Shown here piece by piece: positions 28,323 to 38,121 of a stretch of 64,000 bases of DNA. The stretch lies in NCBI GenBank assembly GCA_021498095.1, contig JAIZWK010000001.1:3225450-3289449 (forward strand), given 5' to 3'. A model generated the notes under the pieces. It was not told where the DNA came from. It worked only from the letters and a program-made list of their open reading frames with translations, and did no database searches. The stretch comes from Candidatus Harpocratesius repetitus. Lineage in GTDB: Archaea > Asgardarchaeota > Lokiarchaeia > Sigyniarchaeales > Promethearchaeaceae. Positions within the stretch are counted from its first letter, which is position 1. Every line of letters starts with the position of its first letter. The translations under genes and the position numbers were made by a program.

Positions 28323-30665
28323 ATGGTTCCAACGCAAAATTCTACAAATTCCGATATCTCCCCTCTAAACGAAAATGATATTCCAGATGAAATTGATAAA
28401 TCAAAAATTTTTGCAAAAGTTTCAGAACTTACTCAAATCGCAGTAGATAGAACTGCAAAAGCAATAGAATTAATTGAATCAGGAAATACAGTACCATTCA
28501 TTGCTAGATATCGTAAGGAAATAACCGGCAATATGGATGAAGAAGTTTTACGCACTGTGAAAAAGACATACTCACAAATAACTCAATTAGAAGAAAGAAA
28601 AATCTTCGTTCTTCATGCTATTCAAAAACAACAAAAACTCACTACTGAAATTAAAGATCAAATCATAGAAGCAGATAATTTACAAACAGTAGAAGATATT
28701 TATTTACCATTTAAACCCAAAATTAAAACACTAGCAACAAAAGCAAGGGAAAAAGGGCTCCAACCTCTCGCAGATGCAATAAAAACGGGAAAAATTTCAA
28801 TTCCCTTAAATAAATCACCAGACGAATTTATTGCTCAATATATTAATCCCGAAAAAGGTGTTTCTACGCCTCAAGAAGCTATAGATGGAAGTATTGATAT
28901 TATTGCTGAAGAAACCAGTACTATTCCTGAAATTAGGCAATTTGTTCGAAGTGAAATTGAAAAAAAAAATACCGTTTCTGCTTCAATCAGAGATGAAGTT
29001 CTTCAAGGAAAAGTTGAAATTAAAAATGAAAATGGAAAAATCATTGATTATCATATTTTTGAAAACTATTTTGATTTTTCAGCCGCAGGTTCTCATTTAC
29101 AAAATCATCAAATACTCGCTTTGAATAGGGCAGAGAATTTAGATGTTATCTCTTTAAACATTGAAACTTCTGATGAAAATCTAATTCATGAAATTCAAAA
29201 ACAAATAATTGGTTCTCAAACTGAAAAATCTAATCCATTTCTTCCTTACTATTTAAAGGGAATTGAGAGAGGTTATAAAAGATATATGATTCGCTCATTA
29301 AAACGTGAATACTGGAAAAAACTCACTGAGCGCGCCGAAATACACGCAATTAATGTCTTTGCAACAAATTTAAGAAATTTATTAATGACCCCACCCTTGA
29401 AGAATCGTTCCATTATTGGAATCGATCCTGGTTATAGAACTGGTTGTAAAGTGGCTGTGATTGATAAACAAGGCAATTATTTGGACAATACTGTAATTTA
29501 TGTTACCCCACCGAAAGAGAATATACCAGATGCTATGAAAAAACTGGCAGAATTTGTTCAAAAATATGATGCATATACAATTGCTATTGGAAACGGGACT
29601 GCTTCAAGAGAAACTGAACAGTTTGTAGCAGAATTTGCAAAAAAAATGAAGAATAAGCTGAAATCAGAAAATCAAATTGAATACGCAATTGTAAGTGAAG
29701 CTGGAGCATCGGTATATAGTGCTTCAGCTGCTGCTCGTCAAGAGTTCCCAGATTTAGATTTAACTGTACGCGGCGCGATTAGTATTGCTAGAAGATTACA
29801 AGATCCATTAGCAGAATTAATAAAAATTGATCCAAAATCAATAGGTGTGGGATTATATCAACATGATGTGAATCAAACAGCTTTACGAGACGCTCTTGAT
29901 GAAGTTATTGAAGATTGTGTCAATTCGGTAGGTGTTGATTTAAACACTGCATCACCTCAATTGTTGGAACATGTGTCTGGCTTAAATCGCTCAATAGCCA
30001 AGAAAATTGTCGTATATCGCCAGGAAAATGGATCTTTTTATTCTCGCAATCAGCTTTATGAAATTCGAGGATTAGGCGAAAAAACTTTTGAACAATGTGC
30101 TGGCTTTTTAAAAGTATTTGATGGCTCAGATCCACTAGATGCGACTATTATTCATCCCGAATCATATGAAATAGTACAAAAAATACTTGAAAAGATAAAA
30201 ATTACCCCCGAACAGCTATTAGATTCTTCAGTATCAAAAGCAATAGCAAGACGTCTGCAAAAAGTCAACCCAATTGAAATTGCTCAGGAATTTAAAGAAA
30301 AATCAATCGATCCAGAAAAAATTAAGTATATTTTAGATCAATTAGCAAAACCGACCTTAGATCCTCGAGATAAACTGGAACCTCCGCTATTACGAAAGGA
30401 TATTCTTTCAATTGAAGATCTAAAGGAGGGAATGATTGTAAAGGGAACAGTTCGCAATGTTGTCGATTTTGGGGCGTTTGTAGACATTGGAATTAAACAT
30501 GATGGTTTGATTCATAGATCGGAAATTGCTAATCGTTATGTAAGGAATCCAAATGAGTATTTATCGGTAGGAGATATTGTGGAAGTGATGATTATCGGTG
30601 TAGATAGAAGTCGAAATCGTGTTCAACTTTCACTTAAGCAAGTACCTCAACCTGATCGTTCTTAA
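28323..30665 (+). CDS. tex: Tex-like S1 RNA-binding protein (YhgF/Tex)
   Basis: NTVPFIARYRKEITGNMDEEVLR, YqgF-like GIDPGYRTGCKVAVID, HhH region, C-terminal S1 domain. Confidence 0.92.
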   Translation: MVPTQNSTNSDISPLNENDIPDEIDKSKIFAKVSELTQIAVDRTAKAIELIESGNTVPFIARYRKEITGNMDEEVLRTVKKTYSQITQLEERKIFVLHAIQKQQKLTTEIKDQIIEADNLQTVEDIYLPFKPKIKTLATKAREKGLQPLADAIKTGKISIPLNKSPDEFIAQYINPEKGVSTPQEAIDGSIDIIAEETSTIPEIRQFVRSEIEKKNTVSASIRDEVLQGKVEIKNENGKIIDYHIFENYFDFSAAGSHLQNHQILALNRAENLDVISLNIETSDENLIHEIQKQIIGSQTEKSNPFLPYYLKGIERGYKRYMIRSLKREYWKKLTERAEIHAINVFATNLRNLLMTPPLKNRSIIGIDPGYRTGCKVAVIDKQGNYLDNTVIYVTPPKENIPDAMKKLAEFVQKYDAYTIAIGNGTASRETEQFVAEFAKKMKNKLKSENQIEYAIVSEAGASVYSASAAARQEFPDLDLTVRGAISIARRLQDPLAELIKIDPKSIGVGLYQHDVNQTALRDALDEVIEDCVNSVGVDLNTASPQLLEHVSGLNRSIAKKIVVYRQENGSFYSRNQLYEIRGLGEKTFEQCAGFLKVFDGSDPLDATIIHPESYEIVQKILEKIKITPEQLLDSSVSKAIARRLQKVNPIEIAQEFKEKSIDPEKIKYILDQLAKPTLDPRDKLEPPLLRKDILSIEDLKEGMIVKGTVRNVVDFGAFVDIGIKHDGLIHRSEIANRYVRNPNEYLSVGDIVEVMIIGVDRSRNRVQLSLKQVPQPDRS

Positions 30666-30713
30666 CTTTGCTTAATGAAGCATTTTCATTTTTTATTTAA
30701 GAACTTGAAATAT

Positions 30714-31235
30714 TTAATCATCATCGAAGTCAAAAAATACTTCTTGTTTTTTCACTCTCCGTTGTTGATCTGAAGTGATGAATGTTAAATTCTTTCCTAA
30801 TGATGAAGTTGATACATTTCTATTTGAATTTGGATTGTTTGCACGCAATTCTTCTGTAATAATATTAAAAGAATCATGTATTAAAGCACTATTTTCTGCG
30901 TTATCCATATTTTCCATATTTTCCACTTTTTCCATATTTTCCAATATTGTGTCGAGAATGGTATCGTTGCTGGCAATATTGCTTTGAAACTGCTTCTTCA
31001 TTAATAATTTTAATAGAATTTTTTGAAAATTCCTTTTAACTCTAAAAAGCCATTTTCTGAAACCAGAATTTTGTTTTCTCAATTTTCGTTGGTTCTTCTT
31101 CCATTGATATAATTCCTGCTGAATAATTGCCGCCCATTCCGATCGAGGTACTTCTTGCTCATTCAAACGAAATTTCCAACGTTGAATAAAAAGCTTTTCT
31201 TCTAAAGTAAAATTAGATTTATTTTTTGAATTCAT
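30714..31235 (-). CDS. Hypothetical basic protein
   Basis: 173-aa ORF. Confidence 0.5.
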   Translation of the reverse strand: MNSKNKSNFTLEEKLFIQRWKFRLNEQEVPRSEWAAIIQQELYQWKKNQRKLRKQNSGFRKWLFRVKRNFQKILLKLLMKKQFQSNIASNDTILDTILENMEKVENMENMDNAENSALIHDSFNIITEELRANNPNSNRNVSTSSLGKNLTFITSDQQRRVKKQEVFFDFDDD

Positions 31236-31258
31236 TCTTATATTTTTTAATACATCAT

Positions 31259-31846
31259 CTATAAATTTTTTTTCGAAAAAGAAGGACTATTAAACCGAAT
31301 GGCGACTTTCTTAAGTGTTCGGAGTATATCCATCCAATGTCTGCCAATCCAATATATTTTCTTACAATTTGGATTAGAACATTGCCAGTAATTATGAAAA
31401 TAGCGAGATGTTCCTTCAGAAACTAGAGTTTTAGCTTCTTGTTCTGAAATCGATTTCAAGGAAGAATTGCATTTGGTACAACGTGGTTGGAATGGAATTC
31501 TAATATTTAACGAAATATCTTCAGATTTGTTTGAAACTTCTATCATCTCTTGCGAATCAGGTGCATCCCATAAATAATTTTCTGGTTTTATATCAAAAGT
31601 TTTAAAAAAGCAGGTAAGAAAATCAACCACGGTTTCAACATCGCAGTAAACCCCATATGGTAAGGTTTTTGAATAATTTTTTGATGAAACGGGGTTACAT
31701 CGTTGATACAGTTGAAAATCCCGAGTAATCAAAATTCGTTGTGTTTCTAGAGCAATCTTTAGGAGATATGAATCATTCCAATGAGAATCGGCAATTTCAG
31801 TATCAAATCCCAGTAATCGTAGAAATCGCCCAAATTTTCCAAACAT
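31259..31846 (-). CDS. Mut7-C-type (DUF82/PIN-like RNase) protein with zinc ribbon
   Basis: MFGKFGRFLRLLGFDTEIA...LLKIALETQRILITRDFQL...CTKCNSSL...WQCSNPNCKKIYWIGRHW. Confidence 0.8.
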   Translation of the reverse strand: MFGKFGRFLRLLGFDTEIADSHWNDSYLLKIALETQRILITRDFQLYQRCNPVSSKNYSKTLPYGVYCDVETVVDFLTCFFKTFDIKPENYLWDAPDSQEMIEVSNKSEDISLNIRIPFQPRCTKCNSSLKSISEQEAKTLVSEGTSRYFHNYWQCSNPNCKKIYWIGRHWMDILRTLKKVAIRFNSPSFSKKNL

Positions 31847-32032
31847 TGCATCTACAATAAATCTTAATTTTTGCTTTGGTTTTTGATTTTGATTAACTGA
31901 AATATCTACTCATTCCCATGTTATGTAATTTTTTTTAACTATTATAATAAAATAAAATGCTCACATATAAAGCTTGAAATATCTAATTCACCCATTTTTC
32001 TATATATTATAAAATTAATAATAATCAAATAG

Positions 32033-32899
32033 TTGAAGAGTATTCAAATGATCGATTGCACTTTTGCACATCTTCCTGGAATTCGCAGAAAAGGAGAAAT
32101 CAGGCTGTGGCAAACACATATAAAGAATTGGAAAGAAATGATTGCTCATTCCCATACACACCCCCATTTTACAAAAAAAACCTGGTCGACCAGCCGTAAA
32201 GAAATTATTAAGTACCAAACTGCATTAGAACAGCACGATTTCCTTTTTTTAGCCAATCATATTCCAGAAGAGTTACAGTGGCGGATGATTCCTGATTTAT
32301 GGGGTGATATTCTATTTTTAGATGTAGAAATGTCAGGTTTGAATCTAGATGAAGATTATATTACCACAATTGCAACATTTAATGGAAAAACACCAAAATA
32401 TTTTGTAAAAGATCAAAATTTATCAGATTTTCCGAAATATTTTCAACAATTCTCTGCTTTTTGCACTTTTGATGGTGAACGCGCCGATCTTCCCTTCATT
32501 TTAAAGGAATTTAAGAATAAATTTAATATTGAATCATTATTACCCCCAATTCATTTTGATCTATTTTCCCTCAGTCGGCGTTTAAAATTACACGGAGGTT
32601 TAAAAGAAATTGAAACTCAATTTAACCTTTCCCGTAACAATTTAATAGGTCTATCAGGTGAAAGTGCGATTATATTATGGAAAAAATATCAGAAATCAGG
32701 TAAAATTAATTATCTGAATACTTTAATTGCTTATAATTTAGCAGATGTAATGTTTCTCCCAAAATTACTACAAGAATTTTATAATCAATTGCGGATAAAA
32801 GCACAATTACCATCAAAGCCGATGACAAAAACATTTGAAGCATTTAGACTTCCCATTCAACCAGATCTTTCAGTTATTCAAGAAATTTCAGAAAAATAA
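32033..32899 (+). CDS. Predicted RNase H-like (YprB-type) exonuclease
   Basis: CTFAHLPGIRRKGEIRLW; ILFLDVEMSGLNLDEDYITTIATFNG; LIAYNLADVMFLPKL. Confidence 0.7.
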   Translation: MKSIQMIDCTFAHLPGIRRKGEIRLWQTHIKNWKEMIAHSHTHPHFTKKTWSTSRKEIIKYQTALEQHDFLFLANHIPEELQWRMIPDLWGDILFLDVEMSGLNLDEDYITTIATFNGKTPKYFVKDQNLSDFPKYFQQFSAFCTFDGERADLPFILKEFKNKFNIESLLPPIHFDLFSLSRRLKLHGGLKEIETQFNLSRNNLIGLSGESAIILWKKYQKSGKINYLNTLIAYNLADVMFLPKLLQEFYNQLRIKAQLPSKPMTKTFEAFRLPIQPDLSVIQEISEK

Positions 32900-33000
32900 A
32901 TTGGATTCATATTTGATTCCAGAACAATAATACAATTAAGATAAAGAAAAGCTGATTTCAAAAAATAAAATTCTATAAATTCGAGTTCACTTCTGTATAT

Positions 33001-33669
33001 ATGCTCTTTTTTGATTTAGAATTTTATGTTCCCCCAAATGATAGAAATAATCCACAAACGAAAGGAACGTTTAAATTCAATCCCCTCAAAGATGGTCATT
33101 TACTGTTGGGAGGATTTTTTCTTCATACTTCCTTAACGAATGCTGAAATATTGAATTCAGAAGAAATTTGGTTGTGGAATTTAGAAAATGAAAAAAGTGT
33201 AATTGAGAAAATTTATACAATTTTTCAAACTGAATGGAATTTACGACAAAAAAACCATGATGTGATTATAAAAAAGCGTATTCGTGATAGTGTTACATGT
33301 GGTTTTTCAATCTCCAGAATTGATTTACCTGTATTGTTTTTAAAAGGTATGTTACATAAAATTGCACCTTTTGATCAATTATTTCAAACTTTCTTAAATA
33401 CAAAAGTAATTGATTTAAGTAATACAGCAAGCTTTTTATTTCCAAATGAGCATGTTTTATATCCAAAAACACAGCGCGAAGTCAGTCGTAAACTTCATAT
33501 TCATGAATCTTCATTCAATAAACCTGCGGGAAGTGATGTTTGGACTAAGTATGATGATGGAGATTATGATATAATTGCTACTCGATGTAGAAATGAAGTC
33601 GAAGAAATTTACTCAATTTACTTAGAATTACGAGAACAAATTAAAAAAATTAGTAAAAAAAATTACTAA
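33001..33669 (+). CDS. Hypothetical, possibly DEDD exonuclease-fold (DUF4152-like)
   Basis: MLFFDLEFYVP..., GFSISRIDLPVLFLKG, YDIIATRCRNEVEEIY acidic pattern. Confidence 0.45.
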   Translation: MLFFDLEFYVPPNDRNNPQTKGTFKFNPLKDGHLLLGGFFLHTSLTNAEILNSEEIWLWNLENEKSVIEKIYTIFQTEWNLRQKNHDVIIKKRIRDSVTCGFSISRIDLPVLFLKGMLHKIAPFDQLFQTFLNTKVIDLSNTASFLFPNEHVLYPKTQREVSRKLHIHESSFNKPAGSDVWTKYDDGDYDIIATRCRNEVEEIYSIYLELREQIKKISKKNY

Positions 33670-33682
33670 CTTAATTATTAAA

Positions 33683-35239
33683 TTAAATTGCTGCTTTTTT
33701 CGCTTGATCCGCCATTGCATCTTTATCGCGAGCTAATTGAACTTCTTCTTCGCTTAGTTGCTGTTCTCGCTGAGATTGTAAAGCTTCATATTCTTCTTCT
33801 GTCAATCCAGCCCGTCGAATAGCTTCTAATCTTAATATTTCTTCTAATTTTGCATTCTTCGTAATGCGGATAATGTATGAGATCAGTGGAATTAATAATA
33901 CTAAAGGAATGATAATAGACCATGATCCTTCATATATTTGCAATTCCACACTCTTCAAAATTGAATCTGGAGCACCAATTAGGTTAAAGAATTGGTAAGG
34001 ATGGACACTTGCCCAAGCCATTGCAGTAATAATTATAATACGAACAAACATATTAACTATAGTAGAAAACACCAAACGAGATGATTTTGGAGCTGAAGAA
34101 GAAGCAGTTAATGCTGCTTTAGCTTCAGGATCTTGTTTGAAAAGTTTATCTAAATAGTTTGCAATTTTTCGAGTATCGCGCATAGCTCCCATTATTTTTG
34201 CTTCTTCTCGCTCAGCTTTCTTTTTGCGAATTAATTCAGCAACATATGAAAAACCAACCTGCTCTCCTGATTCGGACATTAAAGAATGAAGCGATAAGCG
34301 TTCCTTTTCTTGTTTTTGTCGCTCTCGTTCCTCTTGAGAAAGACTTGCACGAGCTTCCATTTTTAATTCTCGTTTTCGTTCTTCAATCGCTTTTATTCTT
34401 GCAATTGCTTTCTGGGCTTCAATGTGCATTACTTCAATTTGATGATTTAATCTTTCTTCGCGCTCTATTGATGGACGTGTTACTTTATCGACATAAGCTA
34501 ATTGAAACACAAATTCCAAATAAGCAAATTCTAACACTGCTACTAAAAATATATCAGTACTAAGAAATTCCCATAATGAAAGTTGAGATATATCTAAAAA
34601 TATCCCGCTGTAGAGCAAATCATGAAAAACTATATCTTGAAACCACTGGGGTAATGAAGTAACTGAGATACCAAATAATTGTAGAAGAGACACTAATTGC
34701 AAGATAAATAGAGGAATGGCAATTACTGCATTCAAGAATAATATTACTTTTACACTGTCACCAGGATTACTGGTTATTGCACCTCGAAGTGCATAATAAA
34801 ACATGGCAATAACAAGAATTTGAAGTCCAATAAAATAAAGATCACTAGAAATTGCGGCGAAAAGATCACTTAATCCTTGTGTCGCTTGCTCAATCGTTGG
34901 TGATGTTGTAGAAATAGAAGTATCAACGAATGTAAATTTAAACCATCGACCAACTAAATTCTGGAAAATATTAAAACTTAAAGTGCTATAAAAAGAAGAA
35001 TTAAGCCCAAAAAGAGTCAAAATTCCTAATCCAACAAAATATAAACCGGACATCAAATAAAATAAAAGAATATATAATAAAAAGGCGAAAATGTCTCTTA
35101 ACATCCCAATAATACTGAGTACATTGATAATATTATAAATTTTGGGATTATAGATATGAGATAATACTGTCAATAACAAAGCCAGTAATGCCACACTACT
35201 GACTCGAAGAGTTAATAAAAGATAATTGCGCTCTGCCAT
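33683..35239 (-). CDS. Multi-TM membrane protein with coiled-coil segment, in MoxR/DUF58 cluster
   Basis: Several hydrophobic segments and a charged coiled-coil; directly downstream of DUF58. Confidence 0.6.
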   Translation of the reverse strand: MAERNYLLLTLRVSSVALLALLLTVLSHIYNPKIYNIINVLSIIGMLRDIFAFLLYILLFYLMSGLYFVGLGILTLFGLNSSFYSTLSFNIFQNLVGRWFKFTFVDTSISTTSPTIEQATQGLSDLFAAISSDLYFIGLQILVIAMFYYALRGAITSNPGDSVKVILFLNAVIAIPLFILQLVSLLQLFGISVTSLPQWFQDIVFHDLLYSGIFLDISQLSLWEFLSTDIFLVAVLEFAYLEFVFQLAYVDKVTRPSIEREERLNHQIEVMHIEAQKAIARIKAIEERKRELKMEARASLSQEERERQKQEKERLSLHSLMSESGEQVGFSYVAELIRKKKAEREEAKIMGAMRDTRKIANYLDKLFKQDPEAKAALTASSSAPKSSRLVFSTIVNMFVRIIIITAMAWASVHPYQFFNLIGAPDSILKSVELQIYEGSWSIIIPLVLLIPLISYIIRITKNAKLEEILRLEAIRRAGLTEEEYEALQSQREQQLSEEEVQLARDKDAMADQAKKAAI

Positions 35240-35272
35240 GTTTTTTTTCCTCCATTTCCATTTCTGTATAAA

Positions 35273-36601
35273 TTAATCTGCCTTCCCTTTCTGTTTTGCA
35301 TTTTGATATTGATTTACAATAACATCGAACATATCATCTGGCGCCACCGATATCACTGGAACCAGTAATTTCTGGCAATCTTTACGTACTTGCAACACAT
35401 GCAACATCATTTCTTCTGAAATTGCTTCAGCTAAAGCTTTATCAATATATGACAACTCTAATTCGTGAATTTCAAACCAAGGACTGAATGGTGCCACTAC
35501 AACCACAGCATGACCATATGATTTTAACTTACGAACCGCTGCAATAATATCAACACCTGCAACCTCTAAGTCTGTAATAAGAAATACCAAACTACGTTTG
35601 TCGAAATTCCTGCTAAATTCTTCCATACTCCAGAAGATTTCTTTAGCTCCTTTCGGACTTATTTCTCCCAAAAAGGTAATAATATCATAATAATGAGAGC
35701 GTTTTTGAGATGGGGGCAACCATCGAAAATGCTGCCTATCAGAAAAAGTGCACACACCAACTTGGTCTTTTTGTTCCATGGCTAACTTTGCTAATAACAT
35801 ACCGGACTTAATTGCATATTCAAATTTAGTCGCATCTACTGCACCGCCGCCCATGGATTCACTTGAATCTATCAAAATAATAGTAGAAACATTACGTTCG
35901 CTTTCAAACTCCCGAACAATTAATTTTTGAAGTCGCATACTCGCTTTCCAGTCTATTAATCGATACTGATCTCCGGCGACATATTTTCTTAGATTTCGCA
36001 GCTCAGTTCCTGTTCCTTTCTGTTTTACTTGATGAACACCAAATGACATAGCCATAGCTCGCTTAGCTCCAAGTAATTCAAGAGCGCGAATTTCTTCATA
36101 GGGAGGATATATTACAATTTCAGTAAATGAATTCGGAACGGTTTTTTCCACTGCACTGAAACCTAATCTGTCACGAACTGTAATTTCTAAAGGCCCAAGT
36201 TCAAACTCACCTCGTACTCGAGGTGCAAGAATATAAGAAAATACAACGGTACTTTTTGGATCAATACGAGTACTGATATAGTTTTCACCCGCAACTAACC
36301 GAAAAGCTTCGGTGGGAAAATTGTCAAATATATCTAAGAAATCAAATCGAGTACCACCAGTATTAACGATACGAACTTTAACATGCATAAAGTCGTCTCG
36401 AAAGACACGCTTGTTATCGATTTCTCTAGTAACTTGTAATTCTTCAACATTCATAGAAGATTCGAATGCAGGCATCGAAATTAAAGTTGCAAATAAGAAA
36501 AATGCACCGCAGAGAATTAAGAAATGATTATGAAAACTCAATCCTGCTGAAATCAAAAATGCGGCTAAAATAATTAACGAACGACCTTTCCCACCCAGCA
36601 C
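35273..36601 (-). CDS. DUF58/vWA-like protein
   Basis: KGTGTELRNLRKYVAGDQYRLIDWKASMRLQKLIVREFESERN is the DUF58 signature; ILIDSSESM. Confidence 0.9.
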   Translation of the reverse strand: MLGGKGRSLIILAAFLISAGLSFHNHFLILCGAFFLFATLISMPAFESSMNVEELQVTREIDNKRVFRDDFMHVKVRIVNTGGTRFDFLDIFDNFPTEAFRLVAGENYISTRIDPKSTVVFSYILAPRVRGEFELGPLEITVRDRLGFSAVEKTVPNSFTEIVIYPPYEEIRALELLGAKRAMAMSFGVHQVKQKGTGTELRNLRKYVAGDQYRLIDWKASMRLQKLIVREFESERNVSTIILIDSSESMGGGAVDATKFEYAIKSGMLLAKLAMEQKDQVGVCTFSDRQHFRWLPPSQKRSHYYDIITFLGEISPKGAKEIFWSMEEFSRNFDKRSLVFLITDLEVAGVDIIAAVRKLKSYGHAVVVVAPFSPWFEIHELELSYIDKALAEAISEEMMLHVLQVRKDCQKLLVPVISVAPDDMFDVIVNQYQNAKQKGKAD

Positions 36602-36730
36602 GGTTTATTCATCCTCTTATTAGGAATTCTTTCGTATATGATTATATGATTTATGATTGTTGCTTGACTGAACCTATAAATTTGATCATATACGTATAAC
36701 GTAAGATAGGTTAATGTAACTTAAATAACT

Positions 36731-37041
36731 TGAGGGTATTTTAAATTTCAAAAATTCGAAGTTTTTCATTTTATCATCTTAATTCTCCCGACTCAAATCT
36801 AAAATATCCTTCCTTTTTTTTGTCGATTTTACCAAGGTGCCAAATTCAAAATATGCAAATCAAAAATTATAATAATCGACATCAGATTGAAGAATTTATA
36901 AACAGGATGGTAAATTTTTAATAAATTCTTTGAAAAAATCGAGTTCGACAAAAAAAGAATTAAGATATTTCAGATTTAAGTCGGAAATATATAAATGATA
37001 TTCAAAAAAGCGTTTAAATTAAAAAAGATAAAATATCCTCA
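36731..37041. mobile_element. MITE-like noncoding element, copy 2
   Basis: Full-length match to 13879-14192; TIR TGAGG...CCTCA. Confidence 0.75.
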
Positions 37042-37065
37042 TAAAGCAATCTTGTATATAAAAAT

Positions 37066-38016
37066 TTACATTATCAATTCATAACCGCTTTTTAATTTAA
37101 ATTTAGGCCGAAAGTTTTTTGCCCACCTTATAAATCGCTCCCGCAATTCCTTATCTTTAATCTGCTCCGCAGCAATTAACGCATAGTCCATAAATTTAAT
37201 CCGCTCTGCGGTCCACGTAGTTTCAAACCCGTATTCTTCAAAAAATAGCTTCTCCCACTCCTTATAACGCTCGATATTCTTCTGCTTTCGGGGATGGATG
37301 AACGAATCAAAATCATACATAAATTCTTCGCTGTTTTCAAACTGGGTGCAGTCCCAAAATTCAATCGGCAGAAATGAAATGTGAGGTATATGAGGAAGAT
37401 TTGAAATGTTAATCCATAATTCAGGATTATAGGTAAATTCAATCGGAATCTCTTTTACTTCCCGCAAACTCCATAATTCCAATTTTTCTAATGAGAGGCA
37501 GAAAGCCCAGTTTATGGGAATCTGCTTCATGCGGTGCTTTCCGTCATTTTTCGGCGGCAGCGTAATTTTTTCACCATCGAACATATTTTCATAACGCTCG
37601 TTATAAAAATCTTCATGAATCGAGATATTGCGCAGTCGATAGCAGTGGGCGAAATCTATATTGTAGTCGTCTAAAACGGCAGTTAGAGTTCTGAATTCCC
37701 GTAAATATTGGTATTGGTCACACTTTAGGGGGATTTTAATATTCGAAAATCTAGAAATGCGAATATATTCTATTTTAGGCGGCCATTTAACCACCCGCAG
37801 CTGATTTTTTCCAAATATTACGATTTCTCTGCAGTTGGTAAAGGCTGAAAAATCTGCTTCATTATTGGGAAATATGCAGCTATATGCTTCTAATTTATAT
37901 ACTTTATCAACATCTTTCCAATTTTTAACATCAAAATCCTGCCTAACCAGTGTTAATACTAATTTATCATTATAAACATGGCTGTATCTCACATATTTTG
38001 GATTTTCATTATGCAT
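37066..38016 (-). CDS. Unknown protein (316 aa), paralog of 57332..58267
   Basis: Long stretches identical to the second copy (e.g. IPIEFTYNPELWINIS-LPHIPHISFLPIEFWDCTQFENSEEFMYDFDSFIHPRKQ). Confidence 0.75.
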   Translation of the reverse strand: MHNENPKYVRYSHVYNDKLVLTLVRQDFDVKNWKDVDKVYKLEAYSCIFPNNEADFSAFTNCREIVIFGKNQLRVVKWPPKIEYIRISRFSNIKIPLKCDQYQYLREFRTLTAVLDDYNIDFAHCYRLRNISIHEDFYNERYENMFDGEKITLPPKNDGKHRMKQIPINWAFCLSLEKLELWSLREVKEIPIEFTYNPELWINISNLPHIPHISFLPIEFWDCTQFENSEEFMYDFDSFIHPRKQKNIERYKEWEKLFFEEYGFETTWTAERIKFMDYALIAAEQIKDKELRERFIRWAKNFRPKFKLKSGYELIM

Positions 38017-38121
38017 AATGCTTCATCCACTTTTTTTTTCATTTACCTTTATTTTCTTATCCAATGTATATAAAAAAAAACGATATTAAAAAATTAACCC
38101 ACTCTTCGGCGAACTTATTTT

